DNA of 64,000 nt. Source: Adineta vaga (lineage: Eukaryota; Rotifera). Made by a program: the position numbers and the translations under genes. The stretch is taken from positions 17,112,001 through 17,176,000 of the forward strand of contig CP075492.1 in NCBI GenBank assembly GCA_021613535.1, given 5' to 3'. Numbering within the stretch: position 1 is the first letter of the stretch; each line of letters starts with the position of its first letter. The notes under the pieces are model-generated. The model was not told the DNA's origin and made no database searches. It worked only from the letters and a program-made list of their open reading frames with translations. Shown in pieces: positions 1 through 11,834 of this stretch.

Positions 1-786
1 AAAAATCAGTCATTATGTCAACTGTTTACAAAATAACTCTTGAAAATGCAAATTGGTTGTCATAAACTTTGCTACATAGATTTAGATGGATGTGAATGAG
101 AATTAAATAAAACTCACCCTCACCCACACCCATCTCGCTCCATATGATGTCATTATTCAGCATTGATATGACATTATTTAATCCCGTATTCACATTAATC
201 TCAGTAGCATGGATACTCGACCCATTTTCCTTTTCAAATTTTACAGCGTTGAAAAATTTTTTTCACTTGATTAATTTAAATCTTCATATATTTTATAGTG
301 TTGTCGTTTAAATCGTATGCATATGCATCAACTAAGTCAGAGCAGCGAAGCCGAATAGAAAATATTTGAACTTTTCATGAAAAAGACCGGAAATCATCAT
401 AGAGGTTAAGAATTGAAGTGAAATACTGAATAACTTTGTGATTTCTTATTTATTCAAGGCAATAAATAAGAGAAAATATCAAAACGGAAAATTCCTACCA
501 ACAAAAAAGTTTTAAAAAAAGTCTCACTTAAAATTATATCTATTCAAATGATGATATGAAAGAGATAAACATTCATTGATTAGCAGAATTCAATATGTCA
601 TAGTGAATTCATAATTAATTTTGATATTTTGTAAATAATTATTAGTTATATAGAAAATAATGTTTGGTTTCTAATTACTACACTTATAGTGATAAACTCA
701 TTTGTTAGTGTTGAGGGTGTTTTTTTTTCTCTGTAGAATTTACAATATTTATAGATATTATATCATTCGAATATTTTTATTCACTA
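1..786. other. AT-rich non-coding stretch
   Basis: No supportable reading frame. The only notable item is a single CACCC-type arm at 112-135 (CACCCTCACCCACACCC), which matches one arm of the hairpin family found throughout the window. The rest is AT-rich with short homopolymers and probably includes the 5' flank of the receptor-like gene that follows. Confidence 0.5.
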
Positions 787-1651
787 TGGAACTTGAAATT
801 GCTGGTTTTATCATAACATTAATTTCCTTAATTCATGGTTCATTCGCAACTATTATTTCTTTCATAGTTTTTCTAGTTCTTCTACATCATCAATATTCAA
901 ATCGAATAAAACATGATGAAAGAATCAATTTATTTCTCTTTATAATGATTCATTTGTATTTGTTTATCTATATTCTCACATTAATTTCATTTAATATTCA
1001 AACAGTCTTAGGTGATCTATATGGAATGCATTTTAATTCATCTTGGTGTACATTTCGAGGTTATCTCACTCCTGTCATGTGTTCAGATATTTATCAAGTA
1101 TTTGGTATTCAGGTAATTTGAAATTTACACAAATTCAAATAGAATTAGACATTTTCTTAGGCATTTTTTCGTGTTTGCCGAATTATTTATCCAAAGAAAA
1201 TTATTGCTATGTCACATTTGACAAATCCCGTGGAATGATTTATGTAATATTCACAACATATGGAATTCCACTTTCGATTTTATTTTCACATTACATTCGT
1301 ATAACAATATTTCTTCGTCAATTACCGAATAACCAAACAATGATTGTGAGAAATCAACAAAAACGAGATTTAATTGCAATTCGAAGAATTTTTCTTCATG
1401 TTACTTTACTTCTTACACTTGTTATACCAGGAACGATCTTAAAATTAATAAGATTTATTAGTGGAATTGATTTTTCATTAAACTATCGAATTTTATGGTT
1501 AGGTAGTGAAATATCTATTGCGATATTAACAATAGAAATGATATTAATAACACCACAATTAAAAAATATTTTTCTGAAACCACGGAGAAAAAATCAGGTT
1601 TCGATATTTGTTCGAACAATTCAACACGGACATATTAAAACGATCCAATAA
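787..1651 (+). pseudogene. Rhodopsin-like 7TM receptor, internally shortened
   Basis: The product resembles the large bdelloid family of G-protein-coupled receptor-like membrane proteins. The first frame (from ATG at 787) gives TM1 (AGFIITLISLIHG...), TM2 and the start of TM3 with the Cys of the conserved extracellular disulphide (SSWCTFRGYL). A second frame, to 1651, gives the end of TM4, a loop Cys (ENYCYV), TM5, a basic loop (NNQTMIVRNQQKRDLIAIRR), TM6 and TM7. The frames differ by +2. An intron 1105-1160 (56 nt, GT...TTAG) would join them in frame, but the end of TM3 with the DRY-like motif and most of TM4 still appear to be missing. I therefore call it a receptor gene with an internal deletion. 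An unusual exon structure is the alternative. Confidence 0.6.
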
Positions 1652-1663
1652 TTCAAATTGTTT

Positions 1664-3539
1664 TTATGAATCAAAAATAGGATTATCAATAACCATCATG
1701 GAAATACGCGATGGTTCATTAGAATGATAATAAATTGTTTGATTAGCTATTAACGGAGATTGAGTATCAAGTCCAATTGAATATCCTGTATTTGAATTAA
1801 TATTTATCCATGGATAAAAACTACTTGTTATAGATAAACGAATTCGATGATCATAAAGAAACGTATGACCTATTTCATGTAATTCAATATTTATTAAATA
1901 AGTTTCATTAGATATCATTAATATTTCTTTATCATATCCATTTCTATAACGTGTTCGTAGTTGATTAGCATTTCTTGAACCAAGTTTTATTGACTTTCCA
2001 TCAGGCATAACATCCATTAAATGAATAATAAAATCAGTGTCTTTTGCAGTACTTGATATTTTTAATTCTACGTTTATATCTCCAACAACAGTTACAGATT
2101 TCTTCAATGGTTTTGATGTATAAACAAGAATATCATCACGATTGAGAAGAGGAGTCATGTCAACAGGTAAACTAAGTGGTTTCTCGTAGTCACTTATGAT
2201 TAATGGATTATTCGGATCAAATAGATAATGATCACTAAGAGATATTGATGAATATTCCCATTGTAAATATCCATCACCATAAATACTATTAGCATGCCCA
2301 TTACTTCCTAAAAATAATGATTTTTGATGAGCTAAGGGCGGTGGAAATGTCTCTCTTGTCATCCATCGATTACTTCCAGTTATATAAAATCTAACTGGTT
2401 TCCAAACAGGTTTTGGTCCATCTTTTAAACACCAATTAAAAAATTCTTCAGTCATGTTGAGACCAGGTAAAAGGGAATTTCGTTCGAGTGAAATATCTCC
2501 AACAGTTAACATTGGTAAACCAGTTGAAAAATCATATCCACCATCAGGAGCATTTCCATGTGTATATGGGCCAACTATTAAAAAATGTTTATTCAAATCT
2601 GAGAATAAATGATGAATTTGTTTAAAACGCCAAATAGTTCCATATAATGTTCCATCAAACCAACCACTAAATGATAATGATGGAATTTTGATTTTCGAAA
2701 AATCTTCTAATTTAAAATCGATTGAACGCCAATAATCATCATATGTTGGATGATCAAGAAATTCACGATATAGAGAAAGTTCTCGACCCGTTACATACAC
2801 ATCTAATGTACGAATAGTACGATGTTTTAACCAAGTACGAGGATTCCAATGAGTTTCATTTGTTACGAATGGCCATTTTATATTAACACGTTTTCCAATC
2901 CAATCAATAGCCCAATTTAATGCAAATGCACCATTAAGATAAGGAATATCTTCCATTGGTCGTCCAATAGTTGCACTTGGTGTTATACAATATAAATGTG
3001 GTGGTTGTTCACGAGCAATAAACCATTGATTAGTACCTGTATATGATGAACCACGCATACCTATTCGACCATTTGACCAAGTTTGATTTGATATCCATTC
3101 AATTAAATCATAACCATCTTTACCTTCGTTTTGAAAAAAACTCATTTGACCTTCAGAATCACCAGTACCTCGACAATCTCCTATTACAAATATATATCCT
3201 AAATTAAGCCAATATTGACCTTCATAACGATAATTTATTGAAAGAGGACCACGACCATATGGAGTTAGTTCTAATATTACTGGAAAACGTTTATTCAAAG
3301 GTGGTGATATATAATCAATTGTAATTTTTATTCCATCACGCATCATCACTTTTGTTGTTAAGAATTCACATGAAGATTCTATTTAATATTCGAGATTTAT
3401 ATAGAAATATTCAATGAATAAAAGACATACTCGTTGTTGTTAATGTATTGATTATTGTTTCTTTGGAATTTGTTTTTTTCCCATGTACAATTAAACATGT
3501 TACACAAATTGGTAAAATTACAATTATCGAAAACATCAT
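1664..3539 (-). CDS. Secreted CocE/NonD-family serine hydrolase (X-Pro dipeptidyl-peptidase-like)
   Basis: Two exons, 3431-3539 and 1664-3378, with a 52-bp GT-AG intron (3379-3430, phase 1), give 607 residues without lesions. Exon 1 encodes a signal peptide (MMFSIIVILPICVTCLIVHG). The mature part begins with the family-typical TKVMMRDGIKI. The alpha/beta-hydrolase core has the nucleophile motif GSSYTG (Ser near residue 148), the acid in SGWFDG and the His in GPYTHG, which match the Ser-Asp-His triad of cocaine esterase-like enzymes. The C-terminal third is the jelly-roll PepX_C domain (VVGDINVELKISS). Such enzymes cleave esters, amides or X-Pro peptides; the substrate here is unknown. The family is mainly bacterial, so horizontal origin is likely, but the gene now has an intron and host base composition. 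Likely exported. Confidence 0.88.
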
Positions 3540-4148
3540 GTTTTATTGAATAAAAATATTTGGAAATTATATTCAAATGTTCTAATTAAATGATTTCATT
3601 TGAATAGAGATTCCTATTTATTCAATGTTAAGATTAACCTTAAAGACAAGTGAATCTATCTAAAACACACCTTTAAAAGAAAAAATAAAAGGATTTATTG
3701 AAAATCTCTATGCAAATAATCAAAGATGACAAAATATCAGTTTGTTTTTAGGAAAAAAATCAATATAAATAAAAGAAATTAAATATTGATTTGATAAAAT
3801 CATGCATTGGAATTTAAGATTTTCTCAACATGATCTTCTGTAACGTAAAAAAAATATTTTAAATCATTTAATGATTAAATAAGAATCTTGAGGGTATAAG
3901 TGATCTTTCAATATAAGCCACACACCCACCTGTCAAGATTCTTCTTTTTCTTTGATCATGTATTAATTGTCATGTCTTTTCTTCTTTCATTTCCTTCTCT
4001 TATATTATGAATAAATTATTTTTCTATGGGATATATGAAAATTAAATTGACGTACTCAACCGATTGTCATATATATTAAGGTTTTCAATAATATTCTATT
4101 GACTATTTCTAAATAAAATTTCGAAGTAATAAATCATAATATATTCTG
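3540..4148. other. Intergenic region between divergent genes
   Basis: AT-rich, with no supportable frame. It lies between the start of the CocE-like gene (-) and the start of the membrane/FG-GAP composite gene (+), so it probably holds both promoters. It contains the inverted-repeat element at 3881-3943. Confidence 0.5.
3881..3943. repeat. Hairpin element, CTTGAGGG family
   Basis: Perfect 11-bp terminal inverted repeat AAGAATCTTGA ... TCAAGATTCTT. Inside it are GGGTATAAG on the left and CACACCCACC on the right. It shares the CTTGAGGG/TCAAGA ends with the elements at 36960, 49788, 50894 and 62469. Confidence 0.75.
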
Positions 4149-7100
4149 ATGATAAATAATCTAAGTGACGTATTTATAATTTTTATTAAATATCTCCCTA
4201 GATATTCTTTCATTTTTCATCAGTTCACAATGAGATTAAGAATCAGTATTCTTACATTTGGATCATCTATTAAAACTTATGGTTTAAAATTAAATCTTTT
4301 TCACACTGGTATTGAAGATGAATTAATTATAAAAAGCGAACGACGAACTACTCGTCTCTATTTATGTCTTCTTATTTTGTCAATTCTTCTTTTTAATTTT
4401 TATTATACATTTATACCTTATAAAAAAACATATATTCTTAAATCTCCAACATTAACTCATTATTTAAAATTGGAACAAGAATATTCATTAAAATGTCCAT
4501 GTAAAAGGATTGCAATTCGATATGAAGAATATGTTAAAATGAAACCTTTATTTCATCCGTTATGTGAACATTTATATAAACTTTATGAACAAACAATAAA
4601 TAAAACAATTTCAACACATATTCATCGTATTGCTGTTTTTCAATTTCAAACACTTCGTCAACTTTGTCAATTAACACAAAATATTCTTAATGAAAATCTT
4701 CAAATATTTTTACAAACAAATTTGATTCAAATTGAATTAATATCATTTGCAAATCTTGAAAAAAAAATGTTATTTTTAATAGAAAATTTTGTCAATTCAA
4801 CATCGAAAACATCTATGAGAACATTAAATTTCATTGAAAATAGAACTGAACAAAATTTATTAATGACTGGTGCTTCAATAACAAGTATTTTACCAAGAAA
4901 TCAATATCGTCAATTTGTTCAAGAAAATATTCCTTATGATGGAATGACATATACATTTCTCGATCAATCAACTTGTATTTGTTCAAGTTCAACAGTCAAT
5001 ACTTGTATAGGTTTATCAACATTTAATAATATTTCTATTTCTGGTTTTTATACAGGTTGTTATATGTTAAATGCACTTCTTCATTCCACATTAGAAATAC
5101 TTTTTAATCAAACATAATTTCATATTCTTATTCAATCATTACTTCAACAAATGTTTGTTATTCATTGGTCAAAAGAAATCTTTTTTGAAAATTATTTTAA
5201 TCAATGTTTACCTATTTCATGTCAATATACAATTATTCAACAAAATAATTTTTTATTTATTTTAACATTATTAATAAGTCAATTTGGTGGATTATCATTT
5301 GCATTGAAAAATATCACATCATTTTTAGTTATAACACTTTGGCCAATGATTTATAAATGGATAAAACAAAAGAAAACTTCGACTATACAAATTATTCAAA
5401 TAAATAATCGATTTAAACAATTTTTAATATTAATAAAAGAAAAATTAATTGAATTAAATTTCTTTTCAAGTTTTCCACCATCACACGATTTAATAATTCT
5501 TCGACAACAACGTTATACAACTCGATTCTATATTATTTTTCTTATCTTATCAATTCTTATTATAACAAGTTTAACATCAATTCAATCTGAAACAATTTAT
5601 AAAACAATTAAATTTCCAACATCAAATGAATTTCTTAATCTTTATAAAAAATATTCTCGAACATTAAATTGTCCATGTAATCAAACAGTATTTGATCAAA
5701 AATACATTTCTTATATAAAACCTGAATATCATGAAATCTGTTCAAGTTATTTGATTTCTTCAAATTGGATTCAAATGAAATTTGATCATTCTTCAAAAGT
5801 TCCATTATTAACAAATGATTCTCGATATCAATCAGAATTTCATTTTCAACTTCTTTCAACATTATGTCAAATGGCAAATGAAACAATTGAAGATTCAATT
5901 GAATTATTTAATCAAACAAAATTTCTTAGTAATAAATTATATCATCCTGAATTATTTCAAATACAAATGAATTTATTAATTGAACAATTAAAAAAAACAA
6001 TATCTGAATCATTTCAACGTATAATTGAAATAATAAAAATCAATTATGAAATTAATCAATTTATAACACCCAATGAATTCTTATTTTCGTACTACAGCAA
6101 CTATTGAAAAGAATGATTCAATCACGATTTCTTCATTTCAATATAAAAGATTAGATAAAAACGAATGTCTTTCCGATATGATTCTTCCTGATTTCTGTAT
6201 GTGTTTTCTTCAAGCATCATATCAATGTAGTCAAAAAACAATATTAAAAGAAATAAATGATAATTATTATACAATACCTGGAATGTTTCAAACATGGTTT
6301 CCATTTCAATCACTTCTTATATCAACATTAGAATGTTTTTATGATCAAATATGTCTTTCTCATATAATAAATTCATCATCATCAAATAATATAACAATTC
6401 TTAATAGTTTATTATTACCATCTGATAAGCATCGTCATGATCAAATTGAAACAATAGTTAAGAATGTTTTTATTCAATCATGGAAAATTTCAAGTTCATT
6501 TCAATCTTATTTTAATCAATGTAATCCATTAATATGTCAATATTCTTATCAAAATCGTGTTAATTTTATTTATATTATCACAACAATGATTGGAATTATT
6601 GGTGGAATTAATATTGTTTTACGTTTAGTTTTACCATTTATTATTCAATTAATTATGAAATATTTAAATGAACCAAGACAACATAATTCAACGAGAAAAA
6701 TAAGTAAAGAAAATAGTATTTTTACAATATCTCACGAACGGAAAGAGCTAGAGACCTGCGGTTTTCACCAATAGTCTCCGGCCTTGTATTGGACGTACAG
6801 TCGTGTGGAGGAAGACAATTTCAGACAATACATCGAAGAGGAAGCAAAAATATATGGCCACAGGGATAATTCATCACGCTGATTCCAATGATGATATTCG
6901 TTTTTAATTTTAAATGATTTTGGACGCAGGATGTAGTCTATTATCTTTATATGGGAGGGGTAAGAGAGGATAATACTCCATAACCGATACTGTGGAGTCG
7001 TTAAAATTAAAAACGGATATCATCATTGGAATCAGTGTGATGAATTATCCCTGTCGCCGCATATTGTTGGTTCCTCTCCGATGTATTGCTGCCAAGAAAC

Positions 7101-8431
7101 GATCTGATTGGACAGACAGTAGTTTTTAAGTTTTACCTTAGAACAGTTATTTACAATCGGAAATATTTAACCTACGATGATTTCATTGATTTTAGGATTG
7201 TATTTTGTTAATATTAAACAACGATTAATAAGATTAAATCTTTTCATAACAATTCCAATAACAAATGATCGAAAAATTGTTCAACGAAATCGTTGTACTA
7301 CTCGAATATATTTAATATTATTATTAACATCTTTTTCTCTTCTTATTATTTATACATTATTAAAACAAGAAACAATAGCAATAACAATTGAATCTCCATC
7401 ATTTTCAACATATGAATAATTATTTCACCAATATTCTCAAATACTTCAATGTCCTTGTAAAAATCTAACAATAAAATATTCAAAATTTATCATTGAAATT
7501 GAACCTAAATATCATGAAATCTGTTCAAGTATATTTATATCCGATAAATGGATTGAAAGTATAAGTAAATCGAATGTTTATAAGGATGAAATGATTGATT
7601 TTGATTTAATGAGAAATTTTCTTCGAGAACAATTTAAAACATTATCAATACTTTGTAAAATATCTAAAGAAATGTTAAATATTTCTTTAAAAAATTTTCT
7701 ACAATCAGATTATCTAACAGCATATGTTATTTCTAAAATGGAATTTTCAATTCGAATTCAATTATTAATTGAACAATTTAAAATAAAAATATCAAATGAA
7801 TTTATTGAAATATATTGGACAAGATATTGGCATTTTTCAAGATAAACCATTATCTGTTTTAAGTCGACCACGAATATTTTCTGATAAAGATCAATGTTCA
7901 TGTGGAATTCAATGGAATTGTTCAAAATTATCACGTATATTATTTTCAACATCGAAGGGATCATTTTATGAAACTCTACCTGGCTTTCGTATTGGTAGTT
8001 TATATTTTGATTCACTTCTTCAATCCAGTTTAACTTGTCTTTATAATAAAACATGTCTTAGTTTAATACAAACAACATTTTATCAAGTCAAACCAATGAA
8101 AGTAGAAATTCTTTCTTCATCATTAATGACAAATACAACAATTGAAACACTTCTTTATCAATTCTTTGTTTCTAAATGGTTACAAAATATATCATTTGAG
8201 AATTATTATAGAGAATGTGCACCAGAATCATGTCAATATTCTTTTATTATTGAATATAATACAATTTATATGATCACAATATTAATTGCTGCTTTTGGTG
8301 GTTTAAAAGATGGACTTCACTTCTTAATTAAATGTTTTGCATATATGTTTTATAAAATAGTTGATTATAAATCAAACAAAACTCAAATTCAATCACATAG
8401 AAATCCTTTTGAAGAACAAAGATCACCGTAA
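4149..8431 (+). pseudogene. Three tandem two-TM, Cys-rich membrane-protein modules (5' part of a composite gene)
   Basis: Three homologous modules follow each other: about 4230-5380, 5395-6758 and 7177-8431. Each has an N-terminal TM after a basic stretch (RRTTRLYLCLLILSILLF, RYTTRFYIIFLILSILII, RCTTRIYLILLLTSFSLL), then a conserved ectodomain (CPC..., ...HEICSS..., ...LCQ...), a Cys-rich loop (CSCG..., CFYDQICL), an FxQC/CQYS box and a second TM with a GG dipeptide (LISQFGGLS, MIGIIGGIN, LIAAFGGLK). The family is common in bdelloids but I know no function; the topology recalls DEG/ENaC channels (inference only). Lesions: in-frame TAA at 5115 and at 7417, a frameshift near 6073-6105, a frameshift near 7796-7845, and a foldback insertion at 6828-7086. 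The last module appears to splice (intron 8428-8484, 57 nt, phase kept) into the FG-GAP part that follows. Confidence 0.65.
6828..7086. mobile_element. Foldback/MITE-like element with ~85-bp inverted arms
   Basis: Left arm 6828-6912 (ATACATCGAAGAGG ... TTTTTAATTTTAA) is an imperfect inverted copy of right arm 7001-7086 (TTAAAATTAAAAACGG ... CCTCTCCGATGTAT), with an 88-bp unrelated spacer. Shared blocks include GATTCCAATGATGATAT and GGGATAATTCATCA against their complements. It sits exactly between the second and third membrane modules, where the C-terminal tail of one and the linker to the next are disrupted. I saw no coding capacity or clear target duplication. Confidence 0.75.
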
Positions 8432-8484
8432 ATCATTTTTCTATTGAATAAATTTTATAATTATTTTGAAATTTGTATTTTTAG

Positions 8485-9902
8485 AGAAAAAATTCATCGT
8501 GATCGACTTTTATTAATTTATTTGATTTTCTTTGCAATAATTGGAATAATTACAATATCGATTATTTTCATTGCTAATCGAAAGAATAAGAAAGAAGATA
8601 CAGTTCTATCAATAATTCATTCAACGATTAGAACCACTGAACAATCAGATATTGAATTAATATCAATATTACCAAATATTTCTTGTTATATAACATTTAA
8701 ATATCAATCACATATGTATTCAACGGAATTTGATCCAAAATCTTTTGTAATTGGTGATTTTAATCAAGATTCATTTATTGATATTATTGTGACTAATGCG
8801 AAATAAAATACATTGAGTATTATGTTAGGAAATCAATATGGAACATTTGAAATAGAAAAAAGTTTATATACAGGAAATGAATCTTGCCCTCAAGAAATTC
8901 TAACTGAAGATTTGAATAATGATACTTTGTTGGATTTGGGTATATGTTTAGTTTATACATATATAGATATAAATCAATATGATTTTCTGTTCTTTTCCTT
9001 TTTTTAGTTGTAGTTTTATCAGGAACAAAGGAAATTGTTATATTTTTGGTGTGAAAGGAAGTAAAGTTTTATTCGTTACACCACCTAAGATTCTTCCTGA
9101 ATTACCAAACAATGCTTCAGTAACAACGATTGTTCTTGGTGATTTAAATGGTGATCGATGGATTGATCTAATCGTTGGTTACATCGAAGATAATGAATAT
9201 GATCAGAGCAACAAAATGATATTCTTGAACGTTGATGGCTTTCGAGAAGTGATAACTATAGAAGAATCATATAGAATAGATGGTAAACATATATCATTGG
9301 TCGTTGGTCATTTTATGAATCATGTAGAACGGATAAATTTAGCCGTACTCAAAACTGATGGTGATATCAATATTGAAACTTTTGAACCTTCTCCAGTTGA
9401 TGGAGATTATTTAGAATATAATGGACGTATTCAAACAGTTGATTTTGGATATCGATCAAAAATGATTAAAGGAAAATTTAACTATGATGAAATCGATGAT
9501 TTAGCATATGTTTTACCAGAATCAGATATTTTATATGTTTTTCTTTCTTATCCATTTATTGATGATAATAATGAAAAAATGTTTACTCATACATTATATT
9601 TAACAGACAAACATCCGACATCACTTTCCATTATCAATTTTAATAATGATGGATTCGATGATTTAGCAGTCTTACATTGTAATGGACTGATAACTATATT
9701 CATTGGAACAAATGCGGGACTTTTTGATCGACATTATATATCTTTTAAAACAGATATAATCAATACAAATCATATTAACAAAACATGTTTACATTCATTT
9801 TATACTATCGACTTAAATCAAGATAAAAAACATGATCTTGTCTTTATTGATAATGAAATGAATAGCATTCGAATTATTTTTGCTTCGACTTGTGATATTT
9901 AA
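8485..9902 (+). pseudogene. FG-GAP/VCBS beta-propeller ectodomain with a TM anchor (3' part of the composite gene)
   Basis: After the acceptor at 8483-8484 the frame encodes a TM helix (RLLLIYLIFFAIIGIITIS) and then integrin-alpha-like FG-GAP repeats recognisable by Ca-binding loops: GDFNQDSFIDI, EDLNNDTLLDL, GDLNGDRWIDL, KFNYDEIDDLA, NFNNDGFDDLA and DLNQDKKHDLV. The frame is broken by an in-frame TAA at 8804-8806. There is a probable 68-bp intron (8940-9007), and the frame then shifts by one base between 9008 and about 9050. From there it is open to the stop at 9900. FG-GAP propellers in animals act in extracellular binding. The spliced frame from the membrane modules suggests one long surface protein, now damaged. 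Confidence 0.65.
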
Positions 9903-10260
9903 CAGGAATTTTACAAACAAACAAATAAATAAATAAAAAAACGCTCATCGAGAAGTTTTCGGAAACTTTCTAATCCGATTAGGATATATTTTCTCTAATC
10001 ATACATAAGTACCCTATGAAATTAAGAATTATGATCATATGAGAGTCGTTTTTATTCTATTCAATCAATTTCATCATTTCGTTGTGAAAGATATTGTGCT
10101 CTTAGGAATCCAAAAGGGTATGAATCTCATATGGGTGGGTGTAAGTTGACACGGGTATCATTACACCTCTTGCAATCTTCACTAATACGCCAATTTACAT
10201 TCTTCCTATGATGTTTGTAACGAAATTCTCAATAGTTATTCGCATCTGACAATAGATTAA

Positions 10261-10315
10261 GGGTGTGAGTGTGCGTGTGTGTATCTCCTCTTCTCTCACA
10301 CCCACACCCACACCC
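10261..10315. repeat. TGTGGG-type hairpin element
   Basis: GGGTGTGAGTGTGCGTGTGTG on the left pairs imperfectly with CACACCCACACCCACACCC on the right across a short CT-rich loop. The right arm is a clean CCCACA array. Confidence 0.65.
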
Positions 10316-10769
10316 TCACAATCAGCACAAAACAAAGTATCAGAAAAATACTTTAAAATCGTCGATAATTTCTATAAATCGTCCAGAAAACCGGTGATGA
10401 TCAGAATGTGTCAAAGCTGTGTGAAATTTCACCCAGGTACCCTTCTACAACCCCCCATTGGTAATACCGACTCTCTCTCGGCCATATTCTGGACCTGAAG
10501 AAGTGCTATGTAAATTTTGGTGATCATAGCTTTTACAGGGACTGAACGCATAACACACTAGCAAGGTACTTTATGCTGATTCACAACCTCCCAGACCGAA
10601 AACTTCATACGTTGGAAAATGACAGTAGAGGAAGAAATTATTGCGTCTAAAAGTTTTCATGTCACCACAACATATCCCGCAATGTGTATGACACAGGACA
10701 ACTCAGGCTATGTAGTACTCTAAATCCACCCCTTCCCTCACTGAGCCCGCCACAAAACTTGATCGTTCT

Positions 10770-10910
10770 CTTACTGACACCGTTGCAAAACTCAATCCTT
10801 ATCTTTCAGATCACGATGCAAAAACCACTCCTTTCTTTACTGATACCGTTGCAAAACTCGATCCTTATCTTTCAAGTCACGAAGCAAACTGCAAAACTCA
10901 TTCATTCTCT
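10770..10910. repeat. Degenerate direct repeat, ~70-bp unit
   Basis: The unit ACCGTTGCAAAACTC followed by RATCCTTATCTTTCA and CACGAWGCAAA occurs twice (from about 10779 and 10847). A weaker third copy, CCACAAAACTTGATCG, lies just upstream. The two good copies differ at only a few positions. It appears to be non-coding. Confidence 0.6.
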
Positions 10911-11160
10911 TACAGATTTCACTCTAACTTTATCTTCACTTCAGTTCGCATCTGAAAAACTGTCAACTCCGAGATAAAGTTGTTTCTCTCTTGCGTATAC
11001 ACTCAAGTCTACAATGTAGTAAGATATTCCAATAAATATTGTGGGAGAATAAGCGTCGTTTTTCTCATTTACTCCTACTTGCGTGTAAGACATGCATACC
11101 TACGTAAAAGTATTGTAATAAATGAATATTCTAAAACTCGATGGTAGTCACTGAAAAAAA

Positions 11161-11272
11161 ATCTCCGGAGAATGATAAACCGTCAAAAAGGGTTTATAAG
11201 GCGAAAATCAGTTTATTAACCTGCTTTCCCCGTTGATAAACCCTTTTTTGAGGGTTTATCGTTCTTCGGAAA
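11161..11272. repeat. Foldback repeat, ~43-bp arms
   Basis: Left arm 11161-11204 contains ATAAACCGTCAAAAAGGG. Right arm 11232-11272, read in reverse, contains ATAAACCCTCAAAAAAGGG. The outer ends ATCTCCGGAGAA and ATTTCCGAAGAA also match. The spacer is about 28 bp. The structure is like a short MITE or a self-complementary remnant. Confidence 0.7.
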
Positions 11273-11834
11273 TTTTTTCGGTGATGAGTTGATTGAAATT
11301 GGGTGGAATGTCACCCACTTCGTGTTTCCTGCCGTTCTTGCACATATTAACTCACCCTCGACTTTCCCATGCATTTGCGACTGTCTGGAAAAGTTTGATG
11401 ATTTTATGTTACAGAGCAGTATCAGGATAAAATTCGACCCAGGTACTCCGCCCCTACCCTTACGAATGATACCAACCATTTCTAAAAGTTCCTCTGGATC
11501 CATGGAAGCGTTGTGAAAAGTTTTGTGAGATTGGCAAATACAAAAATCACCTGAGTGAAATTTATCCAGTTATCTCCCTCCCACTCTCTTCTGAAACGCC
11601 GATCCCATATCGAGCTTCCTTTGAGTTTAAGGAATTACCATGGAATGTTTGATGATTGGAGCTACTACATGAACTGAATGCATAGGGAACAGACGAACAA
11701 ACAAACTTTCTCCTTTATATATATATATAGAATAGATTTATGATTAATAGAAAAGTTTCTGTTTATGGGTCTGAACCCAAACATTCCCGACTATTAAAAA
11801 AAAACATTCAAAACACGTTCCGTTGAATATATCA

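Larger units (their letters stand above)
9903..11834. other. 1.9-kb intergenic region rich in small repeats
   Basis: No supportable gene. It contains a weak TGGGTG arm near 10130, a hairpin of TGTGGG type at 10261-10315, a degenerate direct repeat at 10770-10910, a foldback at 11161-11272 and an (AT)n run near 11719-11728. AAATTYSACCCAGGTAC occurs twice (near 10427 and 11431), suggesting fragments of one old repeat. Confidence 0.5.

Noticed and set aside
5115-8806. Reassigned stop codons explaining the in-frame stops
   Set aside because: All three stop codons occur in frame in different genes and also terminate the intact genes; frameshifts coexist with them. Decay is simpler.
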